Below, one piece after another: positions 1 to 8,041 of a stretch of DNA of 14,424 nt. Origin of the DNA: Bdellovibrionaceae bacterium UBA2351 (GTDB lineage Bacteria; Bdellovibrionota; Bdellovibrionia; Bdellovibrionales; Bdellovibrionaceae). The notes beneath the pieces are model-generated. The model made no database searches, was not told the DNA's origin, and was given only the letters and a program-made list of their open reading frames with translations. How positions within the stretch are numbered: position 1 is the stretch's first letter; the number at the start of each line of letters is the position of its first letter. The DNA lies in contig DDTZ01000137.1 in NCBI GenBank assembly GCA_002344565.1, positions 1 through 14,424 of the forward strand, given 5' to 3'. The translations under genes were made by a program, and so were the position numbers.

Positions 1-2156
1 ATTTTAGTAATCGCAGAAACGATACTTGTAGTTAATGCGATACCCGCAGATGGACCATCTTTAGGAACAGCGCCTTCTGGTAAATGGATATGCACGTCGA
101 TGTCTTGGAAATATTCCTTCGCAAAGCCAAACAATGGACCGCGAGATCGTACGTAGCTCATCGCTGCCGAACATGATTCTTTCATCACGTCGCCCAGCTG
201 ACCTGTAACCGTGAATTTACCTTTACCAGGAACCACGCTTACTTCGACTGCTAATAGATCACCGCCAACTTCTGTCCATGCCATACCGTTAGTTAAACCG
301 ATTTCGTTAGACTCTTCGATCTTACCAAACTTGAATTTGTGTGGACCCAAAAGTTCTACTAGTTTTTTCGGAGTCACTACATAACCCGCAGAAGAAGAAG
401 CTTTTGCCGTTTTCGTTCCGCCCGCCTTCTTTTTAGAGGTTGCCTTATCCGCTTTCATTCCCTGCATGGCTTCTTCCATTACGATGTCTTTGGCTACCTT
501 TCGAGCCACATTTGCCATTTGTCGTTCTAGATTACGTACGCCCGCTTCACGAGTGTAGTAACGAATAACATTTCGGATAGTTGCATCTTGGATAGTCACT
601 TTACGGTCTTTTAAACCGTGATTTTCAATTTGCTTTGGAACTAGATAATTCTTAGCAATATGGAATTTCTCTTCTTCGATGTAACCTTCAAGGCTAATAA
701 CTTCCATACGATCAAGTAGCGGACGAGGTACTGTATGTAATGAGTTCGCTGTAGCGATGAACATTACTTTAGACAAATCGTATTCCACTTCTAAGTAGTG
801 ATCTTGGAATGTGCTGTTTTGCTCTGGATCTAAAACTTCAAGCATCGCTGAAGACGGATCGCCGCGGAAGTCAGACGCCATCTTGTCGATTTCATCTAGC
901 AACACCAACGCGTTTCCTTTTTCAACTTTTCTTAAGGCTTGAATAATTTTACCCGGCATCGCACCTACGTATGTTTTTCTATGACCGCGAATTTCCGCTT
1001 CATCACGCACGCCACCTAACGAGATACGCGCAAACGGGCGGTTTAACGAAGTCGCAATCGATCGAGCCAATGATGTTTTACCAACCCCTGGAGGACCCAC
1101 TAAGCACAAGATAGGGCCTTTTAAAGTGTTCGATAACGAAAGAACCGCTAGGTATTCTAGAATTCTTTCTTTAACTTTTTCTAAGCCCCAATGGTCTTCA
1201 TCCAAAACTTTTTGGGCTTTTTTGATGTCGTGACTTTCAGCCGAGTAATCTTGCCATGGTAATGATAAGATCCAATCGATATAGTTACGAACCACTGTCG
1301 CTTCTGCCGACATTGGTGACATCATCTTAAGTTTTTTAACTTCTTTTAAGACTTTGTCTTTCGCTTCTTGAGTCATCTTCTTAGCTTTACATTTAGCCTC
1401 TAACTCTTGCAGTTCAGCTTGGTAGTCATCTTTATCGCCAAGTTCTTTTTGAATCGCCTGCATTTGTTCGTTCAAATAGTATTCTTTTTGTGAACGTTCC
1501 ATTTGCTTTTTCACGCGTGTGCGGATTTTCTTTTCTACTTCTAGAATCTCGATCTCGCCCGTCATGATATTTAATAAATGTTCTAAGCGTTTTTCTGGCT
1601 CGAAAATCTCTAACACTTTTTGCTTGTCTTCGATCTTCAAATTCAACTGAGCTACGATGATGTCGGCTAGTTCGCCGGCACTCTCAATTGAAGTAACACG
1701 CATTAGGATTTCAGGCGGGATACGCTTGTTTAGTTTTACATACGTTTCGAATGTCGCTTTGACTGATCTCACCAGAGCTTGCGCTTCAACTTGAGATTCT
1801 ACTTCTTCTGGAATTTCTTCGTATTTAACCACAAAGAAATTCTCGTTGTTAACAAAGTCTTTAATTTTTACACGACGCTTGCCTTCGACTAGAACTTTTA
1901 CCGTTCCATCTGGAAGCTTTAAGAGTTGAATGATGGTGCCAATGGTACCTACGGTGTAGATATCCTTAGCTTCTGGGTTATTAGTCTTAGCATCCTTTTG
2001 GGCAGCCAGAATAATATCTGATTGTTTACTAATTGCCTCTTCAAGAGCATTGATACTTTTTTCCCGACCAACAAATAAAGGCATCATTAAATGGGGAAAT
2101 ATAATCAGGTCTCGCAGCGGTAATAAAGGCAATTCCATCGTCTTTTGTTCTGCCAT
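1..2156 (-). CDS. lon: ATP-dependent protease Lon (C-terminus beyond the left edge)
   Basis: Lon is a soluble hexameric AAA+ serine protease that degrades misfolded and regulatory proteins. 718 codons are visible. The order is an N-terminal substrate-binding domain (from about residue 7, MELPLLPLRDL), a helical region, an AAA+ module with Walker A GPPGVGKT (Lys360) and Walker B LLDEID (Asp421, Glu422), then the protease domain with the nucleophile in DGPSAG (Ser703). The partner catalytic lysine lies about 40 residues further on, outside the window. Compared with E. coli Lon, a Lys/Ala/Ser-rich stretch of roughly 25 extra residues (about 559-590) sits between the AAA+ and protease domains. 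The ATG at 2156 is chosen because AGGAGG lies just upstream (2166-2161, a short 4-base gap). An ATG at 2160 is out of frame, and one at 2138 has no ribosome binding site. The gene follows pepP on the same strand but has its own promoter-like sequence. Confidence 0.97.
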   Translation of the reverse strand, partial: MAEQKTMELPLLPLRDLIIFPHLMMPLFVGREKSINALEEAISKQSDIILAAQKDAKTNNPEAKDIYTVGTIGTIIQLLKLPDGTVKVLVEGKRRVKIKDFVNNENFFVVKYEEIPEEVESQVEAQALVRSVKATFETYVKLNKRIPPEILMRVTSIESAGELADIIVAQLNLKIEDKQKVLEIFEPEKRLEHLLNIMTGEIEILEVEKKIRTRVKKQMERSQKEYYLNEQMQAIQKELGDKDDYQAELQELEAKCKAKKMTQEAKDKVLKEVKKLKMMSPMSAEATVVRNYIDWILSLPWQDYSAESHDIKKAQKVLDEDHWGLEKVKERILEYLAVLSLSNTLKGPILCLVGPPGVGKTSLARSIATSLNRPFARISLGGVRDEAEIRGHRKTYVGAMPGKIIQALRKVEKGNALVLLDEIDKMASDFRGDPSSAMLEVLDPEQNSTFQDHYLEVEYDLSKVMFIATANSLHTVPRPLLDRMEVISLEGYIEEEKFHIAKNYLVPKQIENHGLKDRKVTIQDATIRNVIRYYTREAGVRNLERQMANVARKVAKDIVMEEAMQGMKADKATSKKKAGGTKTAKASSSAGYVVTPKKLVELLGPHKFKFGKIEESNEIGLTNGMAWTEVGGDLLAVEVSVVPGKGKFTVTGQLGDVMKESCSAAMSYVRSRGPLFGFAKEYFQDIDVHIHLPEGAVPKDGPSAGIALTTSIVSAITK

Positions 2157-2177
2157 ACATCCTCCTGGCTCATGATC

Positions 2178-2196
2178 AGGACCCATATTGGGTCCT
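2178..2196. repeat. Perfect 8-bp inverted repeat in the lon leader
   Basis: AGGACCCATATTGGGTCCT has 8-base arms that match perfectly around a 3-base centre. It lies between the predicted lon -10 element and the lon ribosome binding site, covering or immediately following the expected transcription start. It could be a repressor operator or a hairpin at the mRNA 5' end. It is not followed by a T-run on either strand, so it is not an intrinsic terminator. It does not match the CIRCE or HAIR heat-shock operators as I know them. Function is inferred. Confidence 0.6.
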
Positions 2197-2202
2197 AATG
2201 TA

Positions 2203-2230
2203 AGTATGAGGTCTTTAGCAGATAAATCAA
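2203..2230 (-). promoter_or_regulatory. Possible sigma-70-type promoter of lon
   Basis: Read on the minus strand, TTGATT (2230-2225) is followed after 16 bases by CATACT (2208-2203), each matching four of six consensus positions. The predicted start, around 2196, falls on the edge of the AGGACCCA inverted repeat. The match is moderate in AT-rich DNA, so this is a suggestion. A dedicated heat-shock sigma promoter was not recognised. Confidence 0.35.
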
Positions 2231-2262
2231 AGAAGTTTTTTTTTATTTATTTTATAAAATAA

Positions 2263-3579
2263 TTAACCGGCCATCGTAGATTCAATATCAGAAATTTCTT
2301 TTGGAGCGTTCGAAGTCAAGACATCATGACCATTTGAGGTAATTAAAATATTATCCTCAATGCGAATACCTATGCCGCGGTATTCTGCTGGTACGTCTTT
2401 ATCCGCTTCTGGAACATATAAACCTGGTTCAATCGTAAAACACATTCCAGCTTCAATAGCTCGCGGCTGACCGTTGACAAAATACAGTCCAGCGTCATGA
2501 ACATCCAGACCTAACCAGTGACCAATGCCATGTGGATAATATTTACGATGCGTATTGGAAGAAATTATATCGTCCTTGCGCCCAGACACTAAACCTAGTT
2601 CAAGCATTAGGTCCGTCAACATCGATGCACCTTTTTCGTGCAAATCTTTGAAAAAAACGCCTGGTTTTAAATCCGAAATAATTTCTTTTTCAATGTCTAG
2701 TACAGCTTGATACACGCGCGCTTGCACTGGACTAAACTTCCCATTGATGGGGAATGTGCGCGTAATATCCCCCGTGTAGTAATTGTATTCAGTGCCTGAA
2801 TCTATCAGCATCAAATCGCCCGAACGACACACTTGATCGTTAAAATTGTAGTGTAATGTAGTCCCATTGTTTCCCGCCGCAACGATCGGATGATAACCCT
2901 CACGGGCAGAGCCTTGAGTTAAATAGTAATTCGTCATCAACGCCTGAATTTGACGTTCCGTCATACCCGGTTTCACTGAACGCATCGCTAGTTTGTGGCC
3001 TTCCGCTGAAATTTGGCACGCACGACGCTGATTTTCGATCTCGACATCGGATTTTATTAAGCGGAATTCACCCAAAAACACGTCGGCATCGTGAATCGGC
3101 AATAAGCCAAACCCGGAACGAGGCGAGGAGAGTCGCAAGCTATCCAACGCCGATAGAAATTCTTTATCAAAATCAGGATTTTTTAATAGGCGATAGTAAA
3201 CCGACTCATAACCCTTTAATAATTTTGGAAATTGCACATGAAATTCATCAATAGGAAAACATTTGTCTACGCCAAATGCTTCTTGAGCCATTTCCGGCCC
3301 ATAACGAAAACCGTCCCATGTTTCACGTTCAACATTTTTACGACGAACAAACAAAACACTCTCCGGGAATGATCCCGGCTTTAGAATTAAAACCGATTCG
3401 GGTTCTTCAAAACCAGTCAGGTAATACATGTTTGAATCTTGGCGATACGGAAAATGAACATCGTGATTTCGAATGTGCTCAGGATGCGCGGCCACTACCA
3501 AGGCGCTGTTATTTAATTTCTTAAGCACAGCCTCACGCCGTTTTTTAAATATAGCTACGTTTTCTAAAGGCTTTCTCAT
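2263..3579 (-). CDS. pepP: Xaa-Pro aminopeptidase (aminopeptidase P, M24B)
   Basis: This cytoplasmic metallopeptidase removes an N-terminal residue that precedes proline. The 438-residue protein has the family's usual two parts: an N-terminal AMP_N-type domain (about 1-170) and a pita-bread catalytic domain (about 175-438). The five expected di-metal ligands are visible: Asp260 (LIDSG), Asp271 (GDITRTF), His354 (HGIGHWLGL), Glu384 (TIEPGLY) and Glu408 (GIRIED). His243, His350 and His361 are in the places where substrate-binding histidines normally lie. Its ATG overlaps the stop of the upstream patatin-like gene as ATGA, a sign of translational coupling. The length is normal and nothing appears broken. 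Separation from prolidase rests on the AMP_N-type N-terminus and close motif resemblance to PepP. Confidence 0.93.
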   Translation of the reverse strand: MRKPLENVAIFKKRREAVLKKLNNSALVVAAHPEHIRNHDVHFPYRQDSNMYYLTGFEEPESVLILKPGSFPESVLFVRRKNVERETWDGFRYGPEMAQEAFGVDKCFPIDEFHVQFPKLLKGYESVYYRLLKNPDFDKEFLSALDSLRLSSPRSGFGLLPIHDADVFLGEFRLIKSDVEIENQRRACQISAEGHKLAMRSVKPGMTERQIQALMTNYYLTQGSAREGYHPIVAAGNNGTTLHYNFNDQVCRSGDLMLIDSGTEYNYYTGDITRTFPINGKFSPVQARVYQAVLDIEKEIISDLKPGVFFKDLHEKGASMLTDLMLELGLVSGRKDDIISSNTHRKYYPHGIGHWLGLDVHDAGLYFVNGQPRAIEAGMCFTIEPGLYVPEADKDVPAEYRGIGIRIEDNILITSNGHDVLTSNAPKEISDIESTMAG

Positions 3580-4595
3580 AATCCCAGTTTCTCCGCTAAA
3601 TCTTTGACGGCTCGATTCGCTTGGCTAGAGCCTTTTTGCATCATATCGCGTTTATTTTCAAAGTCTAGAACGCTATAGGAGTCTAGGTTTACGTTAATTG
3701 TATAATCAACCTGAGAACTTTCCTTAACCATTTGGCTCGAAATCTCGGCCCAAACCAGATTTTCCACGGAATCCGATTCATTAATTGGAGTTTTAAAGGC
3801 ATTTCCGCCCAATACATTCACCAGCACTACGTAGTTCGCACCCTGTTTTCGCATGTGTTCAGCGACGCTGCGGATTTCACGAACGGCGCTGATATTTTTC
3901 TGGTAGGGTTTAAATAACGGTGGGTACGGGATACAGTATGGCAACAAGGCCTCGAGTTTACCCCGGTTCATCATGTAGGTTTTATTTTTCTCTAAATTTA
4001 AGGCCGGACAGGCAAATGGTTTTTTGAAATCTTCAGCTTTCAAATTATGAAAAGTTGACTTAATGATGCTTTGGATCGCTGAAAATTCACCTGCGCGCTT
4101 ACCAGAAATAAGTCCCTTTTTTAATACGTCCTCCCCTTTAATTTTGAACATCTGCCATTCCGTATCGTTAGCAGACCCGCGCCATGCATACAAACTGGCA
4201 ACTAGTGCGCCCATTTCAATACCGGCAACATTGTATACTGGAATCTTATTTTTTTGAAATTCTTGAAGAACGCCGATATGGCCAAAAACACGCCCACCAC
4301 CTGGGCCAAAAATCACACCTACTTTTGGCAGACGCGGAACCGGACGAGGCGGTCTGTTTTCAACTTCGACTTCATCTGGCCCCATATTATCATCCACAAT
4401 TGGGTGACCATCTTCAGATTCTGGAGTCGGAGCTTGAGTCTGAGTTGGGGATTGTGTTGCTTGAGGTGTTTCTTTTGACTTTACACTAGTTGAGTCCGAC
4501 TTCACAGGAGCCGTAGGTGGCGTTCCGGCATGTCTTTGTGGAGTTTGGCAACTAATCAAACTGATCACTGCTAGAGTTAAAATTAGTAATTTCAT
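3576..4595 (-). CDS. Patatin-like lipoprotein lacking both catalytic residues
   Basis: The 339-residue product starts with a lipoprotein signal peptide (residues 1-15, lipobox LISC, lipidated Cys16). A Pro/Thr/Gln/Ser-rich tether follows (about 20-90), then a patatin/RssA-type domain from about residue 91. The glycine-rich oxyanion loop is kept (FGPGGGRVFGHIGVL, 96-110). The nucleophile elbow, normally GxSxG, reads GIEMG, with Glu127 in place of serine. The usual DG[GA] aspartate motif, expected around residues 235-245, is absent: that stretch reads NISAVREIRSVAEH before the family-like GANYVVLVNV. I infer an exported pseudo-enzyme with a binding or structural role rather than a phospholipase. 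GGGAG lies ahead of the ATG as CGGGAGAAAAT. Gene order is tlyA, 44 bases, this gene, then pepP overlapping by four bases. Membrane choice (inner or outer) cannot be read; residue +2 is Gln. Confidence 0.85.
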   Translation of the reverse strand: MKLLILTLAVISLISCQTPQRHAGTPPTAPVKSDSTSVKSKETPQATQSPTQTQAPTPESEDGHPIVDDNMGPDEVEVENRPPRPVPRLPKVGVIFGPGGGRVFGHIGVLQEFQKNKIPVYNVAGIEMGALVASLYAWRGSANDTEWQMFKIKGEDVLKKGLISGKRAGEFSAIQSIIKSTFHNLKAEDFKKPFACPALNLEKNKTYMMNRGKLEALLPYCIPYPPLFKPYQKNISAVREIRSVAEHMRKQGANYVVLVNVLGGNAFKTPINESDSVENLVWAEISSQMVKESSQVDYTINVNLDSYSVLDFENKRDMMQKGSSQANRAVKDLAEKLGL

Positions 4596-4639
4596 ATTTT
4601 CTCCCGATGGTGCATTCGTCAGATGACCTCGAAAGAATT

Positions 4640-5404
4640 CTAACTGCTATTTTTTCCAAGAAAAAGGAAAAATTCTTTATTTCCGTCTTTTCCTTCAATC
4701 GATGAAGAAAAATATTTTTTTACTCTGAGGTTCAATGATTCCGCAAATTGTACCATGGATTTTTCTAGGACTTGATAGAGCCCTTCGTCTGCAACCACAC
4801 CTTTCTCATTCAGAGCGTCAGGACCTAGTTCGAACTGCGGTTTGACCAAGACAAGTATGTCCCCATTAGTTTTAAGTAAAAATACAAGCTGAGGCAAAAT
4901 CAACTTAACGCTTATAAACGAAACGTCCATGCAGATAAAATCAAATCCTAAATTGGGTACATGTTTTTGAAATTCTGTATTTGAATCCAAAGATCGTGCG
5001 TTAGTTTTTTCAAGTAACGTAAAGTTAGGATGATTTCTGACATGAACGTGTGTTTGGTCTTGCCCAACATCAATGCCCAAGACCGAGCGCGCACCCATTT
5101 TTAATAGAAACTCGGAAAAACCCCCAGTCGAAACACCCACATCTAAGCAGTCTTTCCCTTGATAATTAAGCTGCAATAAATCTGTGGCACCCTTAATCTT
5201 ATGTCCCGCTCGGGAAACGAATTCATTCGCGAATCCAGAACTGACCTCGAACGGCGTATCTTCGGGATAGTCTTCACTTGGTTTGGTAACGACTTTCTTT
5301 TTACCAGAAATAACGACACTGACCTGCCCAAATTTGATCATATCCTGGGCGCGGGTTCGAGTCGGGGCTAAATTCAGTTTAACAAGCAAGACATCCGCGC
5401 GCAT
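4640..5404 (-). CDS. tlyA: TlyA-family rRNA 2'-O-methyltransferase
   Basis: TlyA proteins methylate ribose 2'-hydroxyls of cytidines in 16S and/or 23S rRNA with S-adenosylmethionine, and are often mislabelled haemolysins. The 254 residues comprise an N-terminal S4 RNA-binding domain (about 1-60, starting MRADVLLVKLNLAPTRTRA) and an FtsJ/RrmJ-type Rossmann methyltransferase domain (about 65-250). The SAM loop is DVGVSTGGF (88-96). A K-D-K-E tetrad typical of this fold is present: Lys69 (SRAGHK), Asp160 (CMDVSFIS), Lys188 (LVKPQFELG) and Glu244 (NKEFFLFLG). The ATG at 5404 is only three bases after the ispA stop and has no clear ribosome binding site, so translation is probably coupled. Length and motifs are normal for the family. 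Whether it modifies one or both rRNAs is not visible. Confidence 0.93.
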   Translation of the reverse strand: MRADVLLVKLNLAPTRTRAQDMIKFGQVSVVISGKKKVVTKPSEDYPEDTPFEVSSGFANEFVSRAGHKIKGATDLLQLNYQGKDCLDVGVSTGGFSEFLLKMGARSVLGIDVGQDQTHVHVRNHPNFTLLEKTNARSLDSNTEFQKHVPNLGFDFICMDVSFISVKLILPQLVFLLKTNGDILVLVKPQFELGPDALNEKGVVADEGLYQVLEKSMVQFAESLNLRVKKYFSSSIEGKDGNKEFFLFLGKNSS

Positions 5405-5407
5405 GGA

Positions 5408-6370
5408 CTACGTTTCACGAGTTATGTTCCACTCAAGGAATTGCAGCAAATGCCGATTCTTGCCTGAAGGAGAATTTAATTTTCTATCTAAATCTAAAAT
5501 AGTAGATTCAATTTGCTGATGAATTTGTTTTAAAAACGCATCCAATTTATCCACTGCTTTATAGTGGTGGATTAAGTTTTTCTTAGAATCCTTATCTTGC
5601 TCACTATCTAAAATGTCGTCTTTGACTTGAAACGCATAACCTAATAACAAACCGACTTCTTTCATCGATTTCAATTGGTCATCTGAAAGTTTCTTAATTA
5701 GTCCCGGCCCCATCAATGCACCAGAAATCAAAGCCCCAGTTTTAAGCAAATGAATTTGATTAAGATGGGCAGGCGTTGCAGAAATTTTTCCTGAATCCAA
5801 TGTGATATCAAAATACTGGCCTAGAATCATTCCATTTAAGCCAGACGAATGCGCTAGCTGCTGAACCAGTTGTGCTAGACTCGCACCAGAACTTGAATAG
5901 TGTTTGGCTAAAACCGCAAAGGCTTCCGTTAACAGCGAGTCCCCCGCTAGTAAGGCAATCGCATCACCATAGACTTTATGATTAGTTGGCTTGCCTCTGC
6001 GAAAATTATCATTATCCATACAAGGCAGATCATCATGAATTAAGGAATAGGTATGAATCATTTCAATCGCCATCGCCCACGGATAGACGGACTCTACTGG
6101 GACACCTAAATATTGAGCTCCAGCAAAGCTCAACAACGGGCGAAAACGTTTACCCCCTGAAAAATACGAATACTCAATACTTTCAAATTGAGAGTTATAA
6201 ACCGATAAATCACCAGCGATGCCCCCGGAATTGGTCAGCGAAGGGGATTGAATTTTATCAATAGATGCCGCCACCCCAGAAACAGAATGAGCCGTTTCGC
6301 GAAATATATGCTGAAATTCACTTCGGCAAAAACTCTCGAAAGATTCTTGCTCTCTCGAATACAAATTCAT
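5408..6370 (-). CDS. ispA: Short-chain polyprenyl diphosphate synthase (probably farnesyl diphosphate synthase)
   Basis: This enzyme condenses isopentenyl diphosphate with allylic diphosphates, making the C15 precursor of undecaprenyl carriers and quinone side chains. The 320-residue protein shows GGKRFRPLL (72-80), the first aspartate-rich motif HDDLPCMD (Asp113, Asp114, Asp119), KTGALISGAL (210-219) and the second motif DDILD (251-255). The aromatic Tyr108, five residues before the first aspartate, is typical of bacterial farnesyl synthases and favours a C15 product. Geranylgeranyl synthase remains possible. The N-terminus (about 1-60) is somewhat longer than in E. coli IspA. The gene begins three bases after xseB and ends three bases before tlyA, so it lies in one operon. 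Confidence 0.92.
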   Translation of the reverse strand: MNLYSREQESFESFCRSEFQHIFRETAHSVSGVAASIDKIQSPSLTNSGGIAGDLSVYNSQFESIEYSYFSGGKRFRPLLSFAGAQYLGVPVESVYPWAMAIEMIHTYSLIHDDLPCMDNDNFRRGKPTNHKVYGDAIALLAGDSLLTEAFAVLAKHYSSSGASLAQLVQQLAHSSGLNGMILGQYFDITLDSGKISATPAHLNQIHLLKTGALISGALMGPGLIKKLSDDQLKSMKEVGLLLGYAFQVKDDILDSEQDKDSKKNLIHHYKAVDKLDAFLKQIHQQIESTILDLDRKLNSPSGKNRHLLQFLEWNITRET

Positions 6371-6373
6371 TTC

Positions 6374-6598
6374 TTATTTTTCTTCGCCAGAGAATGGAAC
6401 TGTAACTGGGTTACCATCTTTATCAATACTCATAAGTTTTTTAACTTTTAGTTCAGCTTCAGTTAATTTAGCGTTGCATTCACGAGATAGCTTTACACCT
6501 TCTTCGAAAAATTTTAATGATTCTTCCAAGCTCACGTCGCCTTTTTCCATTTTACCGACGATCTCTTCAAGCCGATTTAATTTTTTTTCAAAATCCAT
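6374..6598 (-). CDS. xseB: Exodeoxyribonuclease VII small subunit
   Basis: This is the 74-residue partner of XseA; several copies coat each large subunit and are needed for activity. It is a helical hairpin, as expected: FEKKLNRLEEIVGKMEKG, then a second helix beginning SLEESLKFFEEGVKLS, both strongly conserved in the family. A charged tail (about 50-74) follows. The start at 6598 is supported by AAGGAT (6609-6604), which overlaps the xseA stop codon. xseA ends only three bases before this start, so the two subunits are co-translated. Length is normal. Confidence 0.95.
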   Translation of the reverse strand: MDFEKKLNRLEEIVGKMEKGDVSLEESLKFFEEGVKLSRECNAKLTEAELKVKKLMSIDKDGNPVTVPFSGEEK

Positions 6599-6601
6599 AC
6601 G

Positions 6602-7984
6602 CTATCCTTCTTTCTTAAGTTCACTTATTTTAATTTTAACTGCACCCTTGCAGAACTTGACGCCAAGTTCCTGGTTCACATCGATATCATCCGAAGAACG
6701 AATCACATTTTCACCTTGGGTTACAATCGAATACCCACGATCAAGTACTTTCAATGGACTGATAGAATCTAATACGGCCATGCGGCTTTCTAATTTATGT
6801 CGAGCCTTCTCGAGCGCCTTTTCAATCGCGGTATGCAGATCCTTAGTTTTGTGACTTACTTCACGACGAGCTAAATCCATCTTCACTTGCGGATGAGGCA
6901 TTTTCTCTGTCAATACTTCTAATTTATGTTTATGCTTTAGAAACAAAGTGTCCACAGCGGCTTGCAAACGATTTAACAATTCATCATTTCTGATTGATAA
7001 ATCTTGCAGATTTTTTTGCGGGTCAACTAGGCGCAATCTTAAATTCTCTAAACGACTGGTTAGGTCTCTAATTTTCCTATTGAATGAATTATTTAAATTA
7101 TGACTCAAATGAACAAGACGCTGATGAAGTTCTTTTGAGCTTTTAGCAACTAATTCTGCCGCCGCCGACGGTGTTGGCGCGCGCAAGTCGGCAACAAAGT
7201 CAGAAATCGTAAAGTCAATTTCATGCCCCACGGCCGAAATCGTAGGGATAGGTGACTGCGCTATCATACGCACCAAGCGTTCATCATTAAATGCCCATAA
7301 ATCTTCAATCGAACCACCGCCACGCGCGAGCACGATAATGTCTACGTTTGGCAACTTCCAAGCCATCTGCAAGGCGTCCATAATTTTCTCGGGCGCACCG
7401 TCACCTTGAACCAACGTAGGAATCAATGTGACATCTAAAAAAGGAGCCCGACGAGTAACAATTTGAATGAAGTCTTGAATTGCAGCCCCGGTAGGAGAGC
7501 TGATAACTACGATTTTATTTGGATGCGATGGTATTGGACGCTTGCGGGCAGATTCAAATAAACCTTCTGATTTTAATTTAGTCTTTAGTTCTTCAAATGC
7601 TTTTTGTAAAGCACCCGCGCCCACTGGTTCCATGTGTTCACATAGAATTTGATAACTGCCCCGTGGCTCAAATACACTGATGCGACCTTTAATCAAAACC
7701 TCTAAGCCGTCATGAACTTTGAATTTAATTTTTGAATTAAATCCGCGGAACATTACTGCAGATATCTGTGATTTAGCATCTTTTAGTGAGAAATAAAAAT
7801 GACCCGACGTATGGGCTTTAAAATTTGAAATTTCGCCACGTAACCAGATGGAAACCATCTGCCCTTCAAGAAGCTGCTTGATGCGCAGGTTAAGTTGTTC
7901 AACGGTGAGCACCGTCGTTTCACTTTGCTGAGCTTGCATCAAAGTCGGTTGGGAACTTAAAGGAATATTAATGTCATTCGCCAT
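6602..7984 (-). CDS. xseA: Exodeoxyribonuclease VII large subunit
   Basis: This is the catalytic subunit of the nuclease that digests single-stranded DNA from both ends into oligonucleotides, acting in repair in the cytoplasm. The 460 residues comprise an N-terminal OB-fold (about 24-120, with WLRGEISNF and GHFYFSLKD), a catalytic domain with SSPTGAAIQD (162-171), RGGGSIEDLWAFNDE (221-235) and AVGHEIDFTISDF (251-263), a long coiled-coil region (about 280-400) and a C-terminal DRGYSIVTQ segment. Length is normal. The start is uncertain: neither ATG 7984 nor the in-frame ATG at 7939 has a clear ribosome binding site. The family N-terminus begins near residue 24, so both fit. A perfect TTGACA lies upstream and would place transcription start only a few bases before 7984, which suggests a leaderless message. 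It heads the xseA-xseB-ispA-tlyA cluster. Confidence 0.95.
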   Translation of the reverse strand: MANDINIPLSSQPTLMQAQQSETTVLTVEQLNLRIKQLLEGQMVSIWLRGEISNFKAHTSGHFYFSLKDAKSQISAVMFRGFNSKIKFKVHDGLEVLIKGRISVFEPRGSYQILCEHMEPVGAGALQKAFEELKTKLKSEGLFESARKRPIPSHPNKIVVISSPTGAAIQDFIQIVTRRAPFLDVTLIPTLVQGDGAPEKIMDALQMAWKLPNVDIIVLARGGGSIEDLWAFNDERLVRMIAQSPIPTISAVGHEIDFTISDFVADLRAPTPSAAAELVAKSSKELHQRLVHLSHNLNNSFNRKIRDLTSRLENLRLRLVDPQKNLQDLSIRNDELLNRLQAAVDTLFLKHKHKLEVLTEKMPHPQVKMDLARREVSHKTKDLHTAIEKALEKARHKLESRMAVLDSISPLKVLDRGYSIVTQGENVIRSSDDIDVNQELGVKFCKGAVKIKISELKKEG

Positions 7985-7993
7985 TATGAAACG

Positions 7994-8022
7994 ACACTAG
8001 TCGGCAATGCTACAGCTGTCAA
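7994..8022 (-). promoter_or_regulatory. Probable promoter of the xseA operon
   Basis: On the minus strand a perfect -35 TTGACA (8022-8017) is followed after 17 bases by TAGTGT (7999-7994), a weak -10 that matches three of six positions. The start would fall near 7987, about three bases before the xseA ATG. Evidence is the motif and its position in the only gap upstream of the cluster. Confidence 0.45.
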
Positions 8023-8041
8023 TGAACGGTGATTTATGGAA

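Noticed and set aside
2247..2262. Perfect 16-base AT palindrome just after the pepP stop, considered as a terminator
   Set aside because: On the minus strand it is followed by A residues, not Ts, and the stem has no G or C. It is more likely a by-product of AT-rich intergenic sequence.
4063..4489. Plus-strand open frames opposite the patatin-like gene
   Set aside because: They lie antisense to a gene with a signal peptide and clear family motifs, and their translations show no recognisable features.
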